Below are positions 1-10,605 of a DNA stretch of 64,000 nt, one piece after another. The notes beneath the pieces were generated by a model, which made no database searches, had not been told where the DNA came from, and saw only the letters and a list, made by a program, of their open reading frames with translations. Positions within the stretch are counted from its first letter, which is position 1. Every line of letters begins with the position of its first letter. The DNA is from Pseudomonas rustica (GTDB taxonomy: Bacteria; Pseudomonadota; Gammaproteobacteria; Pseudomonadales; Pseudomonadaceae), in the NCBI RefSeq assembly GCF_018336155.1, contig NZ_JAGYHF010000002.1, positions 124,001-188,000 of the forward strand, given 5' to 3'. The translations under genes were made by a program, and so were the position numbers.

Positions 1-595
1 TCAGGTGCTCGGCAGCGCCGAGTTTTTCCTTATAGAGTTCTGCACTGCCCAGGGTGCCCGGCTCGGAGCCGATCATCTGCTCGGCAATAGACTCGCCGTT
101 GACGAACAGATGCTTGTCAGCAGTGTAGCGAATCGTGTCGCCCGGCAGACCAACTACACGCTTGATGTAGTTGACGTTCGGGTCGCTCGGGTAGCGGAAC
201 ACCATGACATCGCCACGCTGTGGGTCACCGACTTCGATGATTTTCTTGTCGATCACCGGCAGGCGGATCCCGTAAGAAAACTTGTTCACCAGAATGAAGT
301 CGCCGACGTCCAGGGTCGGCTTCATCGAACCGGACGGGATCTGGAACGGTTCCACGAGGAACGAACGCAGCACCAGCACGATGAACAACACCGGGAAGAA
401 CGACTTGCCGTATTCAACCAGCAGCGGCTCTTTGTTGAGTTTCTCGACCACCACGACATCTGGCTGACCGACACTGCCCTGATAAGAGGCAATGGCGGCA
501 CGCCGACGCGGTGCAAGGATCAACAGATCAAGCAACGCCAACAGGCCGCAGACGAACACGGCGATGACCAGCAACAGCGGGAAATTTAGTGACAT
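1..595 (-). CDS. lepB: Signal peptidase I (3' end cut by window edge)
   Basis: Inner-membrane serine protease that removes signal peptides from exported proteins. The visible 198 residues start at an ATG 5 bp after the lepA stop. Two N-terminal membrane segments (about 5-27 and 66-80) are followed by the catalytic serine in the PSGSM box (S90) and the general-base lysine in YIKRVVG (K145), the same numbers as in E. coli LepB. The gene is the second gene of a lepA-lepB operon, the usual arrangement in gammaproteobacteria. The C-terminal part of the periplasmic domain lies outside the window. Confidence 0.96.
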   Translation of the reverse strand, partial: MSLNFPLLLVIAVFVCGLLALLDLLILAPRRRAAIASYQGSVGQPDVVVVEKLNKEPLLVEYGKSFFPVLFIVLVLRSFLVEPFQIPSGSMKPTLDVGDFILVNKFSYGIRLPVIDKKIIEVGDPQRGDVMVFRYPSDPNVNYIKRVVGLPGDTIRYTADKHLFVNGESIAEQMIGSEPGTLGSAELYKEKLGAAEHL

Positions 596-600
596 AGGAC

Positions 601-2400
601 CTAACTATCCAACCTGAGCACTGCAAGGAAGGCTTCTTGTGGAATTTCCACGTTGCCGACCTGCTTCATGCGTTTTTTACCGGCCTTCTGCTTTTCAAGC
701 AGTTTTTTCTTACGGCTAACGTCACCGCCGTAGCACTTGGCCAATACGTTCTTTCTGAGCGCCTTGACGGTTGTCCGTGCCACGATCTGACCGCCAATGG
801 CGGCCTGGATCGCCACGTCGAACATCTGACGAGGAATCAGTTCTTTCATCTTCTCGGTCAACTGGCGACCTTTGTAGTGCGAGTTGTCACGGTGCACGAT
901 CAACGCCAGAGCGTCGACCTTGTCGCCGTTGATCAGCACGTCCAGTTTCACCAGATTAGCCGATTGGTAACGATCGAAATGGTAGTCCAGCGAAGCATAG
1001 CCGCGGCTGGTGGATTTGAGACGGTCGAAGAAGTCGAGCACCACTTCGTTCATCGGCAAGTCGTAAGTGACCTGCACCTGATTGCCGAGGAACAGCATGT
1101 CGACTTGAACGCCACGCTTCTCGATGCACAGGGTGATGACGTTACCCAAGTGCTCCTGCGGCACCAGGATATTGGCGCGCACGATTGGCTCGCGCATGTC
1201 TTCGATCGACGACACATCCGGAAGCTTGGATGGGTTGTCGACGTAAATTGTTTCACCGGTCTTCAAAACCAGTTCGAAAATTACCGTTGGCGCGGTGGTG
1301 ATCAGATCCAGGTCGTACTCGCGCTCGAGGCGCTCCTGGATGATTTCCATGTGCAGCATGCCGAGGAAGCCGCAACGGAAGCCGAAGCCCAGTGCGTCGG
1401 AGCTTTCCGGGGTGTATTGAAGCGACGAGTCGTTGAGGGTCAGCTTCTGCAACGCTTCGCGGAAATCCTCGAAGTCATCGGAGCTGACCGGGAACAGACC
1501 GGCGTAAACCTGCGGCTGGATGCGTTTGAAGCCAGGCAGCACTTCAACGTCCGGGGTCGAACTCAGGGTCAGGGTGTCACCGACCGGTGCACCGTGAATG
1601 TCCTTGATGCTGGCGATGATGAAGCCCACTTCGCCGGCCTTCAGGTCAGCAGTAGCGGTGTGCTTCGGGTTGAACACGCCAACGCTGTCGACCAGATGGA
1701 TCTTGCCGGTGGACTTGACGAGGATCTTGTCGCCCTTCTTCACGCGGCCATGACGCACGCGCACCAGGGAGACAACGCCCAGGTAGTTATCGAACCAGGA
1801 GTCGATGATCAACGCTTGCAGCGGATCTTCGATGTTGCCGGTCGGCGCAGGAATGGTGTGCACCAGACGCTCGAGCACTTCGTCGACACCCAGGCCGGTT
1901 TTGGCGCTGCAGGTGACGGCGTCGGTGGCATCAATGCCGATGATCTTCTCGATTTCGTCTTTGACGCGATCAGGATCAGCCTGTGGCAGGTCGATCTTGT
2001 TCAATACCGGCATGACCTCAAGGCCCTGCTCGATGGCGGTGTAGCAGTTGGCCACGGACTGGGCTTCAACGCCTTGACCGGCGTCGACCACCAGCAGTGC
2101 ACCTTCACACGCGGCCAGGGAACGGCTGACTTCGTAGGTGAAGTCGACGTGGCCCGGGGTGTCAATGAAGTTCAGCTGGTACTTGATACCGTCTTTGGCG
2201 GTGTAATACAGGGTGACGCTGTGGGCCTTGATGGTGATCCCGCGTTCACGTTCCAGATCCATGGAATCCAGTACCTGGGCTTCCATTTCACGCTCGGCCA
2301 GGCCGCCGCACATCTGGATGAAGCGATCGGCCAGCGTCGACTTGCCATGGTCAATGTGGGCGATGATGGAGAAATTGCGGATATGACTCAAATCACTCAC
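601..2400 (-). CDS. lepA: Elongation factor 4 (LepA) GTPase
   Basis: Translational GTPase that binds the ribosome and acts during elongation or initiation under stress. It has 599 residues, full length for the family. The P-loop AHIDHGKST is at residues 14-22, DTPGH follows near 80 and NKID near 133. Next come the EF-G-like domains and the LepA-specific C-terminal domain, with the basic stretch [16 protein letters not shown] close to the end. There is no EF-G domain IV, as expected. It sits upstream of lepB with a 5-bp gap, so the two genes should be cotranscribed. Confidence 0.98.
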   Translation of the reverse strand: MSDLSHIRNFSIIAHIDHGKSTLADRFIQMCGGLAEREMEAQVLDSMDLERERGITIKAHSVTLYYTAKDGIKYQLNFIDTPGHVDFTYEVSRSLAACEGALLVVDAGQGVEAQSVANCYTAIEQGLEVMPVLNKIDLPQADPDRVKDEIEKIIGIDATDAVTCSAKTGLGVDEVLERLVHTIPAPTGNIEDPLQALIIDSWFDNYLGVVSLVRVRHGRVKKGDKILVKSTGKIHLVDSVGVFNPKHTATADLKAGEVGFIIASIKDIHGAPVGDTLTLSSTPDVEVLPGFKRIQPQVYAGLFPVSSDDFEDFREALQKLTLNDSSLQYTPESSDALGFGFRCGFLGMLHMEIIQERLEREYDLDLITTAPTVIFELVLKTGETIYVDNPSKLPDVSSIEDMREPIVRANILVPQEHLGNVITLCIEKRGVQVDMLFLGNQVQVTYDLPMNEVVLDFFDRLKSTSRGYASLDYHFDRYQSANLVKLDVLINGDKVDALALIVHRDNSHYKGRQLTEKMKELIPRQMFDVAIQAAIGGQIVARTTVKALRKNVLAKCYGGDVSRKKKLLEKQKAGKKRMKQVGNVEIPQEAFLAVLRLDS

Positions 2401-2508
2401 GGATCAACACTCAAAAAGGCTGCAGGCATAGCCCGCCGAAAAATAGCCGGGAATTGTACCTGATACACGGCGCAAGCGTCACGTTCACCTGTCACCCGGA
2501 TTGCATGC

Positions 2509-2541
2509 AAAAACGCCCCGGTCTGTCGACCGAGGCGTTTT
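2509..2541 (-). terminator. Rho-independent terminator after lptG
   Basis: A GC-rich stem (AACGCCTCGGTC / GACCGGGGCGTT on the minus strand) is followed by a T run. It lies 32 bp after the lptG stop and separates lptFG from lepA. The T-rich flanks on both sides would let it work in both directions. Confidence 0.85.
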
Positions 2542-2572
2542 CGAGGTTAAAACACTGGCAAAACCGGCGGCA

Positions 2573-3634
2573 TTAACCCGCCCGTCTCAGCAGCCAGACA
2601 CCGAGCAGCGCACACACGCCGGCTGGCACCAGCACCGCAAACAGCGGCGAGAAACCGAACACCAGGCTCGAAGGGCCGAGCAAATCCTGGACGATGCGGA
2701 AGGTGAAGCCGACCAACACACCGGTGAACACACGCTGACCAAGGGTCACCGAACGCAGCGGGCCGAAGATGAACGAGATCGCCATCAACACCAACGCAGC
2801 AGTCACCAGCGGCTGCAACACCTTGACCCAAAACGCCAGCCAATAACGGCCGTTGCTCAAGCCTTGTTCAGACAGATAGTGGATGTAACCCCACAGACCG
2901 CTGATCGACAGCGATTCCGGCGCCATCACCACCGTGCTGAGCAACTGCGGGCTCAGGGACACGTCCCAGCGCTCGGCAGGCACATTGACCACTTCGGTTC
3001 TGCGCTCATGGAAAACCGTGGTGGTGACACCGCTAAGCTGCCAGTGATCTTTGTCGAATTCGGCCTTTTTAGCGAAGCTGGAACTCAGCAGATGACGTTC
3101 TTTGTCAAAATGATAACGGGTCACGCCGTACAGCAAACCGTTGGGTTGAACGGCGTTGATGTGGATGAACTCTTCACCCTGACGGTGCCACATACCGTGC
3201 TTGGCACTTTGCGCATCGCCGCTGCCCTGAGCCAGCGAGCGATTGGCCTGAGCCATGCTTTCGGTGGCCGGCGCGACGTATTCGCCGATCAGCAAACCGG
3301 CCAGCATCAGCACCAGCATCGGTTTCATCACTGCCCAGACGATGCGCCCGATCGATACACCAGCTGCACGCATGACGGTGAGTTCGCTGCTGCTGGCCAG
3401 ACTGCCGAGACCGATCAGACAGCCAATCAGCGCGGCCATCGGCAGCATTTCGTAGAGACGGCGCGGCGCGGTGAGCATAACGAAGCTCAGCACATCCATC
3501 AGTGTGTAGGTGTCGCTGACGTCGCTCATTTCATCGATAAAAGCGAACAACGTCGCCAGGCCCAGAATGATCGCCAGCACGGCGATGATCGCCATGAACA
3601 CGCTGCTGCCGATGTAGCGGTCGAGTTTAACCAC
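2573..3634 (-). CDS. lptG: LPS export ABC transporter permease LptG
   Basis: Inner-membrane permease of the LptB2FG complex, which extracts lipopolysaccharide from the inner membrane and feeds it to the LptC-A-D bridge. It has 353 residues, with about three hydrophobic segments in the N-terminal 100 residues, a periplasmic beta-jellyroll region (about 125-260) and three more segments at the C-terminus, as in the YjgP/YjgQ family. The start is a GTG preceded by GGAGG at 6-nt spacing. It overlaps the end of lptF by 8 bp, which suggests translational coupling. Confidence 0.96.
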   Translation of the reverse strand: MVKLDRYIGSSVFMAIIAVLAIILGLATLFAFIDEMSDVSDTYTLMDVLSFVMLTAPRRLYEMLPMAALIGCLIGLGSLASSSELTVMRAAGVSIGRIVWAVMKPMLVLMLAGLLIGEYVAPATESMAQANRSLAQGSGDAQSAKHGMWHRQGEEFIHINAVQPNGLLYGVTRYHFDKERHLLSSSFAKKAEFDKDHWQLSGVTTTVFHERRTEVVNVPAERWDVSLSPQLLSTVVMAPESLSISGLWGYIHYLSEQGLSNGRYWLAFWVKVLQPLVTAALVLMAISFIFGPLRSVTLGQRVFTGVLVGFTFRIVQDLLGPSSLVFGFSPLFAVLVPAGVCALLGVWLLRRAG

Positions 3635-4748
3635 GAGCCACCTCCAGCGCAGCGCTGCGACGGCTGGCCATCTTCAGGCGCAAAGGCTCCCAATAAAGCA
3701 GGCCGAGGCCGATAAACAGGAAGATCGCGTGCACCCACCACAACCCGAGGGTCGGCGGGATCTTGCCTTTTTCGAGGGCGCCACGGGCGGCAATCAGGAT
3801 GGTCAGGTAAGCCATATAAAGAAGAATCGCCGGCAGCAGCTTAAGGAAACGCCCTTGACGCGGATTGACCCGCGACAGCGGCACCGCCATCAGGGTCACG
3901 ATAAACACCAGCAGCGGCAGGGAAAGACGCCATTGCAGTTCGGTTTTGGAGCGGATGTCATCACTTCCAAGCAAGGCTGAGGTCGGCATGGCGTCACGGT
4001 CGGTGACTTCTTCACTGACTTCCGGCTTGGGCAACTGCACACCGTAGGTTTCGTAATGCACCGCACGATAATCCGCCTGACCCGGGCTGCCGTCATAGCG
4101 GTAACCGTTTTTGAGGATCAGGTAGCGAGTGCCGTCCTTGCGACTTTCCTGAAGACCCGACTCGGCCACCAGAATGGAAATCCCGCGATCTTTCTTGTCG
4201 GCACCGAGGTTTTTCTGCGAAATGAACACGCCGCCCAGATTGATCCGGTCGTCGGTCAGGGTTTCGGTGTACGTCACCCGCGTACCGTCGCGCAGCGCCT
4301 GGAAGCGACCCGGTTCGAGGGTGTCGAATTCGGTCAGCGCGTCCTGCTTGTTCAGCAGCAACTGAAACTGGTTGGCGCCTTGCGGGGCCAAGCCCAGGCT
4401 CAGCCATGCCACCACCAGCGCCACCAGGGTCGCCGGAAACAGGGTCATGCGAAACAGCTTCTGCTGGCTCATGCCGGTGGCCGAGAGCACGGTCATTTCG
4501 CTTTCGAGGTACAGGCGACCGTAAGCCAGCAAGATCCCGAGGAACAGGCCCAGCGGCAGAATCAGTTGCAAGAACCCCGGCAGACGAAAGCCCATGATCA
4601 GGAACAGCGAACCCGGATCGAGCTGGCCGGCAGCGGCCTGAGCCAGATATTTGATGAAGCGACCGCTCATGATGATGACCAGCAGCACGGCACTCACGGC
4701 GCTGAGGGTCAGCAGGACTTCGCGGGACAGATAACGGAAGACGATCAA
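3627..4748 (-). CDS. lptF: LPS export ABC transporter permease LptF
   Basis: Second permease of LptB2FG. The start is taken at a TTG (protein begins M/L-IVFRYLSREV) because a GGAG box lies 8 nt upstream. An in-frame GTG at 4757 overlaps that box and is less likely. It has 373 residues with the LptF layout: N-terminal membrane segments, a periplasmic domain (about 130-260), C-terminal membrane segments. It is divergent from pepA, the usual pseudomonad arrangement, so the roughly 300-bp gap at 4749-5056 should hold promoters for both directions. Confidence 0.95.
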   Translation of the reverse strand: MIVFRYLSREVLLTLSAVSAVLLVIIMSGRFIKYLAQAAAGQLDPGSLFLIMGFRLPGFLQLILPLGLFLGILLAYGRLYLESEMTVLSATGMSQQKLFRMTLFPATLVALVVAWLSLGLAPQGANQFQLLLNKQDALTEFDTLEPGRFQALRDGTRVTYTETLTDDRINLGGVFISQKNLGADKKDRGISILVAESGLQESRKDGTRYLILKNGYRYDGSPGQADYRAVHYETYGVQLPKPEVSEEVTDRDAMPTSALLGSDDIRSKTELQWRLSLPLLVFIVTLMAVPLSRVNPRQGRFLKLLPAILLYMAYLTILIAARGALEKGKIPPTLGLWWVHAIFLFIGLGLLYWEPLRLKMASRRSAALEVARG

Positions 4749-4894
4749 ACCAGACACTCCAGGGTTGTCAGGCTAAGGCGGCCAAACAAGCAAACACACC
4801 GACCGGCCCGCAACGCAGAGCCGTCGGAAAAAGATGCGGCATTATCCTGTGATTGGGGGCGCCTGTCACTGCGCACACTCATCCATGTCTGTAA

Positions 4895-6547
<1,653 letters not shown>

Positions 6548-6607
6548 ACCCGCTGATGGGCGGCGGCGTCACTCTCCGGTGACGTCGCTTGCCGCTCTGG
6601 AACCGCA

Positions 6608-7036
6608 ATGACCAAAGTCGATTTTTACATTCTGCCCAGCGCCGACCCTTCGGCTCGCCTGGACTTCGCCTGCAAGCTCACCGAGAAAGCCTGGCGCATG
6701 GGCCACCGCATCTATCTGCATTGCAGCGATGCCGCCCAGCGTGACGATCTCGATGCGCGCCTGTGGGCGTTCAAGGGCGAAAGCTTCGTGCCGCATGGCC
6801 CTGCCGACAGCGAACCGGACGGTTTGATCGTGCTGGGTGTGGGTGATGACTGCGGTCAGCATCAGGATTTGCTGGTCAACCTCGACCTGAAAGTCCCGGC
6901 CTTCGCCAACAAGTTCGCCCGGGTGGCGGAAGTGGTGGTCGAAGACCCGACGATTCGTGCCGCGGCGCGGGAGAGTTTTCGCTTCTACCGCGAACAGGGC
7001 TATCCTCTGCAAGATCACCGTTTACAGCGACTCTGA
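6608..7036 (+). CDS. holC: DNA polymerase III chi subunit
   Basis: Clamp-loader accessory subunit that links the polymerase III holoenzyme to SSB. It has 142 residues, typical for HolC, and the family start MTKVDFYIL with the conserved HR/KAWRMGHRIYLHC region. It follows pepA by 60 bp in the same direction and precedes the 133-residue gene by 8 bp, so the three probably form one transcript, as in other pseudomonads. Confidence 0.95.
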   Translation: MTKVDFYILPSADPSARLDFACKLTEKAWRMGHRIYLHCSDAAQRDDLDARLWAFKGESFVPHGPADSEPDGLIVLGVGDDCGQHQDLLVNLDLKVPAFANKFARVAEVVVEDPTIRAAARESFRFYREQGYPLQDHRLQRL

Positions 7037-7044
7037 GCATTCCA

Positions 7045-7446
7045 ATGGACACTCCGAAACCGCAGCAAAAGCCGACACACCTGCTCGACGATCTCGAATC
7101 GATCCGTCAGTTGCTCGGCGACGACAACCTGCAACCACCGCTGTTGACCGATACGGTCGATGAAGGTGAACAGGAACAAATTCCGATGTTGTTCGAAGCG
7201 GTTGGCAATGAACCGCAAGCCGTCGAACCGCAACCTGCGCCAACGCCGGCGCCGGCGCCGGCCGCGCAACCTGCGACACCGGTGAATAAAGGCCCGGACG
7301 CCCTGCTCCACCTCGACAGCGAACTGCGCGCCGCCGCGCAATTGATCATGCAAGACGTGATCGACGACTTCGCGCCGCACATCGAAACCGAAATCAAACG
7401 GCGCCTCGATGCGCGGATGGAAAGGCTGCTCAGCCAATACGAATAA
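7045..7446 (+). CDS. Conserved small protein downstream of holC, function unknown
   Basis: A 133-residue acidic protein starting 8 bp after holC. The N-terminal part (about 1-60) is acidic (LLDDLESIRQLLGDD). A Pro/Ala linker follows (about 65-82, PAPTPAPAPAAQPATP). The C-terminal helix-rich part (about 83-133) contains LLHLDSELRAAAQLIMQDVIDDF and a charged end. It has no signal peptide or membrane segment. This layout of short motifs around a flexible linker suits a protein-protein adaptor. The position suggests a link to the replisome, but nothing in the sequence proves it. The low-complexity linker keeps coding periodicity, so it is a real gene. Confidence 0.8.
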   Translation: MDTPKPQQKPTHLLDDLESIRQLLGDDNLQPPLLTDTVDEGEQEQIPMLFEAVGNEPQAVEPQPAPTPAPAPAAQPATPVNKGPDALLHLDSELRAAAQLIMQDVIDDFAPHIETEIKRRLDARMERLLSQYE

Positions 7447-7450
7447 GCTT

Positions 7451-10411
7451 TCAGCCCGTATTTGCCCTGCGGAACTTATCCAGAATTTTCGCGTGCCGGG
7501 GAGTGGCGACCATTGCCCCTCCTCGCCCCACAAATTCTTGCGCCCAGTGTTCCGGAACAACGGTATTGGTAGAGCCGTAGAACTCGAACAGCTCATGGCT
7601 ATTCTCCAGAATGCTCCACCGCCCCTGGTGCACCATCGCTATCGGAAACGGGCCTGGCCGCGCCACTGCAGCGAGATAACCATTGTCGGCCTGGACTTTT
7701 TCAAACTCGTTTTTCCACATATAAGAAACGAAGTTCACTTGCGGCCCATGACGAACAACATTCATCGAGACGTCTTCGAATGACCTCGCCGGGTCAAATG
7801 CTGCGACGCCAAGATTGATCAGATCCTTTACTTCTGTCTCATCGACACTTCCCGATTCAGGGACATGCCCCTTGCCGCCGCTGAAACGAATGATGTCATG
7901 CATGTCGTAATCGCCCGTATAAGGCGTGACGATCTTGAACTTGATCCAGGAATCAACCAGTTCGTGCTCTACGGGGCTTTGCAAATTGATGTCGTAAGTC
8001 GTGTCTTCAAAACTTACGTTATTGCGCGCATAAACACCCTGCAGGCCCGCCTTGTTCCACTTGCCCACTCGCCCGGCAAACCCGCTGCTCTCGGCCCGCT
8101 GAAGCATGGCCCCAGCCTGTTCACCATAAACGCCCGTCAGCGAACTTCGCTTTATGGTTTTCTCAAGAATGTCATGCCCTTTGGCGGCCGCGCCTTCACC
8201 CAACGCATTGATCGTGTGACTGCCTGATTCACGAACGCTCAGGGCAATATTTTGCACCTTTGAAATTCTTTCAAAGACAGGCATATGCCGAGGATGAACA
8301 AACGACTCACCCACGCGGCGCCTGGCCTCCTGGCCTTGTATTGATAACCCGTTACTGTCACGGAATGTGACCGGGTTGTTGCCGGCCATGACATACAGGT
8401 TCATCCCGTCTATCGCTCCGGCCGGATCAGCACTCAACCAGCGTCCAATCCACGGCTGGTAGTAGCGCCAGCCATAGTAGTAAAGCCCCGTCGCATCGCG
8501 CTCCTTGCCTGAATACCTGACGGTTTTGAAACTCGCCTCCACTGCATTTCTCGCCGTCCAGACTGCCGTACCGCCGTAAGGAAAGTATTCTTCGCGGCTG
8601 ATCACTTTCCCCTGCGCATCGACTTCCAGCCCGCTGCTGCCGATCAGATCATCATGGCTGTAACACAACTGATCGTTACTGATGTCTTCTGGTCTTCCGC
8701 TCTCCCAGTGCAATACCCGCACCGACGACTGACCGCTAGCTCCCACGCTGATGACCTGTAAACGCTGCACTTCAGTGCCGTTGATTTTCATAGTCCTTAG
8801 CTCCAGCGCGGGCAGGTAAATCACCTGCTGCTCCCGCGTGGTGCTGATGTTGTTCTGGGTAGTGATCTTCAAGAGCCGTTGACTGCCGCCGTCATAGCGG
8901 TAGCTCTCGACGTCATCTTTTGCGCCACCTCGCTCAACCGGAGTGACCTTCAGAATTTCGTTGCGGGACGTCCAGGCCAGCGGTTGACCGGGTTGCAGGA
9001 TTGTTTGCTGGCCGCCTGCGGTGAACCAGCCGTCCACTTCTCGCGGATCAGTGCAAAGGAGACTTGTCACGCCGCGATTGCTGCGGTGACTGACCGTAAC
9101 GGTTGTGGTGTGGCAGTGATCGGACACTGGCGCGCAGTGGCGAATCCGCGTCAGATTGCCCGCCTCGTCGTAGCTGTAAGTGCGCGTATAAGCCGTGTAT
9201 GTGGCACTGTCGAAACCGGATACGACAGGAAAGCTATGCTGCCGGCCGGCATTCGCCATCTCACGCCCCGTGGCGCTGACCAATTGGTAGAGACTGTCAT
9301 AGACGTAAGTGTGCTGCGGCACGACTTCCTGATTACGCCAGAAGCGGGTTTCTTCTGCATCGTTATGTACGCCGAGTACATTACCGACCGGGTCATATTG
9401 ATATTTCAGATCTTGCAAGACTTTCGCCCCGGACACGTGACCGACCGGTCTTCGTACATTTATCCCCAGCAAGCGTTGCGTCTCTTCCTCGTATCCCCAA
9501 CGAGTCACCACGCCATTAGCGTGTTCTTCGCGCAGCGTTTGGCCGGCCGCCGAGTAAGTCAGGGACTTCACAATATTTTTCTCGAGCCGATTTTTCAGGG
9601 TTAGCCAACGGCTCGTAAGCAGACCGGCCACGTCATATGCCATGCGCTGTCGGTTGCCCGCAGCGTCCGTGGTGGTCTGTTCCGCGCCCGTCGCATCGGT
9701 GGTGGTCTGGTGGGTGAAGCCCTTGGCCGCCAGCAAGGCATCCCAGGCCTGAGCGTCTTCGCCTTGCCAATCGGCAACGGCGTCCGGGTTTTCGGCGTGC
9801 GCCAGCAGACGACGAGTAACGGACAGCGCTACGCCGCTTAGCGCCAAACTGTCGACTCTGACCAGCCCCGCCGTGTCGTAGTGGCTCACCCATTGCCCGG
9901 CCAGGTTCTGAGACGCTTCAAGGTCACTGTTCCCCGCATATCGCCAGCGCTCGCTGATTCGGCGGACACCCTCTGCGCTCTGTTCGACAAGGCTAACCGG
10001 GCGTCCTCGCAGATTATTGCTTTCGTATTGAAAGATTCGGGTCACGGCATGCCGATTGATGTCTGCGCCATCGTCACCGGAGTGAATGTTGCTCACCACC
10101 CTGAACGACCGGCCAGCCGCGTCATTCAGCGTCACGACAGTGCCATTGTCGACGCCTTCCTGGCACAGCACAGTGCCGGAAAGGCTCGTGATATGGATGA
10201 AGTTCGCCAGCCCTGCCTCATTCAAACGCGGGTCAGCGCTTCGAACGTTGATGCCGCGCGCATCGAACTGATGACAGGTAATGCGTGCCTGGGTGATCGC
10301 TGGCGAATCGGGATGGCGGTGATATTGCACTTCTCGCACCGACAGACCACGGGCATCACAGACCATGACCGACGGCGTATTGGTATTCAGTGAAGTCTCG
10401 GACAGTTTCAT
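7451..10411 (-). CDS. TccC-type RHS toxin with edema factor/CyaA/ExoY-like cyclase C-terminus
   Basis: A 986-residue protein. Residues 1-689 follow the insecticidal Tc toxin C subunit (TccC) closely, including AYDVAGLL, SLTYSAAGQTLREEHANGV, YDPVGNVLGVHNDAE, TRFWRNQEVVPQHTYVYDSLYQLVSATGREM, YSGKERDATGLYYYGWRYY and the self-cleavage region GRWLSADPAGAIDGMN...DSNGL. Cleavage is expected after L689 and would release residues 690-986. The released tail has VGK (K784) before W.KAGLQGVY, GDYDM (D834 and D836), and VRHGPQVN (H888, N893). These align in order with GKSS.WG..AGY, ADYDLF and NHGTEQDN of edema factor, CyaA and ExoY. The core match is certain. The cyclase call rests on three motifs read by eye. 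The gene is convergent with the 133-residue gene (4-bp gap), has no downstream immunity gene and has no TcA or TcB partner in the window. Confidence 0.82.
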   Translation of the reverse strand: MKLSETSLNTNTPSVMVCDARGLSVREVQYHRHPDSPAITQARITCHQFDARGINVRSADPRLNEAGLANFIHITSLSGTVLCQEGVDNGTVVTLNDAAGRSFRVVSNIHSGDDGADINRHAVTRIFQYESNNLRGRPVSLVEQSAEGVRRISERWRYAGNSDLEASQNLAGQWVSHYDTAGLVRVDSLALSGVALSVTRRLLAHAENPDAVADWQGEDAQAWDALLAAKGFTHQTTTDATGAEQTTTDAAGNRQRMAYDVAGLLTSRWLTLKNRLEKNIVKSLTYSAAGQTLREEHANGVVTRWGYEEETQRLLGINVRRPVGHVSGAKVLQDLKYQYDPVGNVLGVHNDAEETRFWRNQEVVPQHTYVYDSLYQLVSATGREMANAGRQHSFPVVSGFDSATYTAYTRTYSYDEAGNLTRIRHCAPVSDHCHTTTVTVSHRSNRGVTSLLCTDPREVDGWFTAGGQQTILQPGQPLAWTSRNEILKVTPVERGGAKDDVESYRYDGGSQRLLKITTQNNISTTREQQVIYLPALELRTMKINGTEVQRLQVISVGASGQSSVRVLHWESGRPEDISNDQLCYSHDDLIGSSGLEVDAQGKVISREEYFPYGGTAVWTARNAVEASFKTVRYSGKERDATGLYYYGWRYYQPWIGRWLSADPAGAIDGMNLYVMAGNNPVTFRDSNGLSIQGQEARRRVGESFVHPRHMPVFERISKVQNIALSVRESGSHTINALGEGAAAKGHDILEKTIKRSSLTGVYGEQAGAMLQRAESSGFAGRVGKWNKAGLQGVYARNNVSFEDTTYDINLQSPVEHELVDSWIKFKIVTPYTGDYDMHDIIRFSGGKGHVPESGSVDETEVKDLINLGVAAFDPARSFEDVSMNVVRHGPQVNFVSYMWKNEFEKVQADNGYLAAVARPGPFPIAMVHQGRWSILENSHELFEFYGSTNTVVPEHWAQEFVGRGGAMVATPRHAKILDKFRRANTG

Positions 10412-10556
10412 TCAGTCACTCGAAGTCAAAGAGGCGCGGCAGAAACCCCGCGATTCACCGCCGGCCAGAACGTCACAATGGGTATAGGCGTACAACTCAT
10501 TGCGCGCACGGACAGACACTCGATCCGCCCCGCTCGCCCTCGGCCCCATGCCCCGC

Positions 10557-10562
10557 TATACT
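10557..10562 (+). promoter_or_regulatory. Possible -10 box for valS
   Basis: TATACT lies 43 bp upstream of the valS start and matches the sigma-70 -10 consensus in five of six positions. No good -35 hexamer is seen at 16-18 bp, so this is weak. Confidence 0.35.
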
Positions 10563-10605
10563 CGTCGGCTTTTCCTGAATTAATGCCAATAGGGTCCCGC
10601 CGCGC

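Noticed and set aside
637..2463. 608-residue open frame antisense to lepA
   Set aside because: It mirrors the lepA codon pattern and has no start signal or domain.
7865..8227. Opposite-strand open frame of 120 residues inside the toxin tail, considered as an immunity gene
   Set aside because: It lies antisense within the toxin coding region and has no start signals; its composition is that of a reverse-frame shadow.
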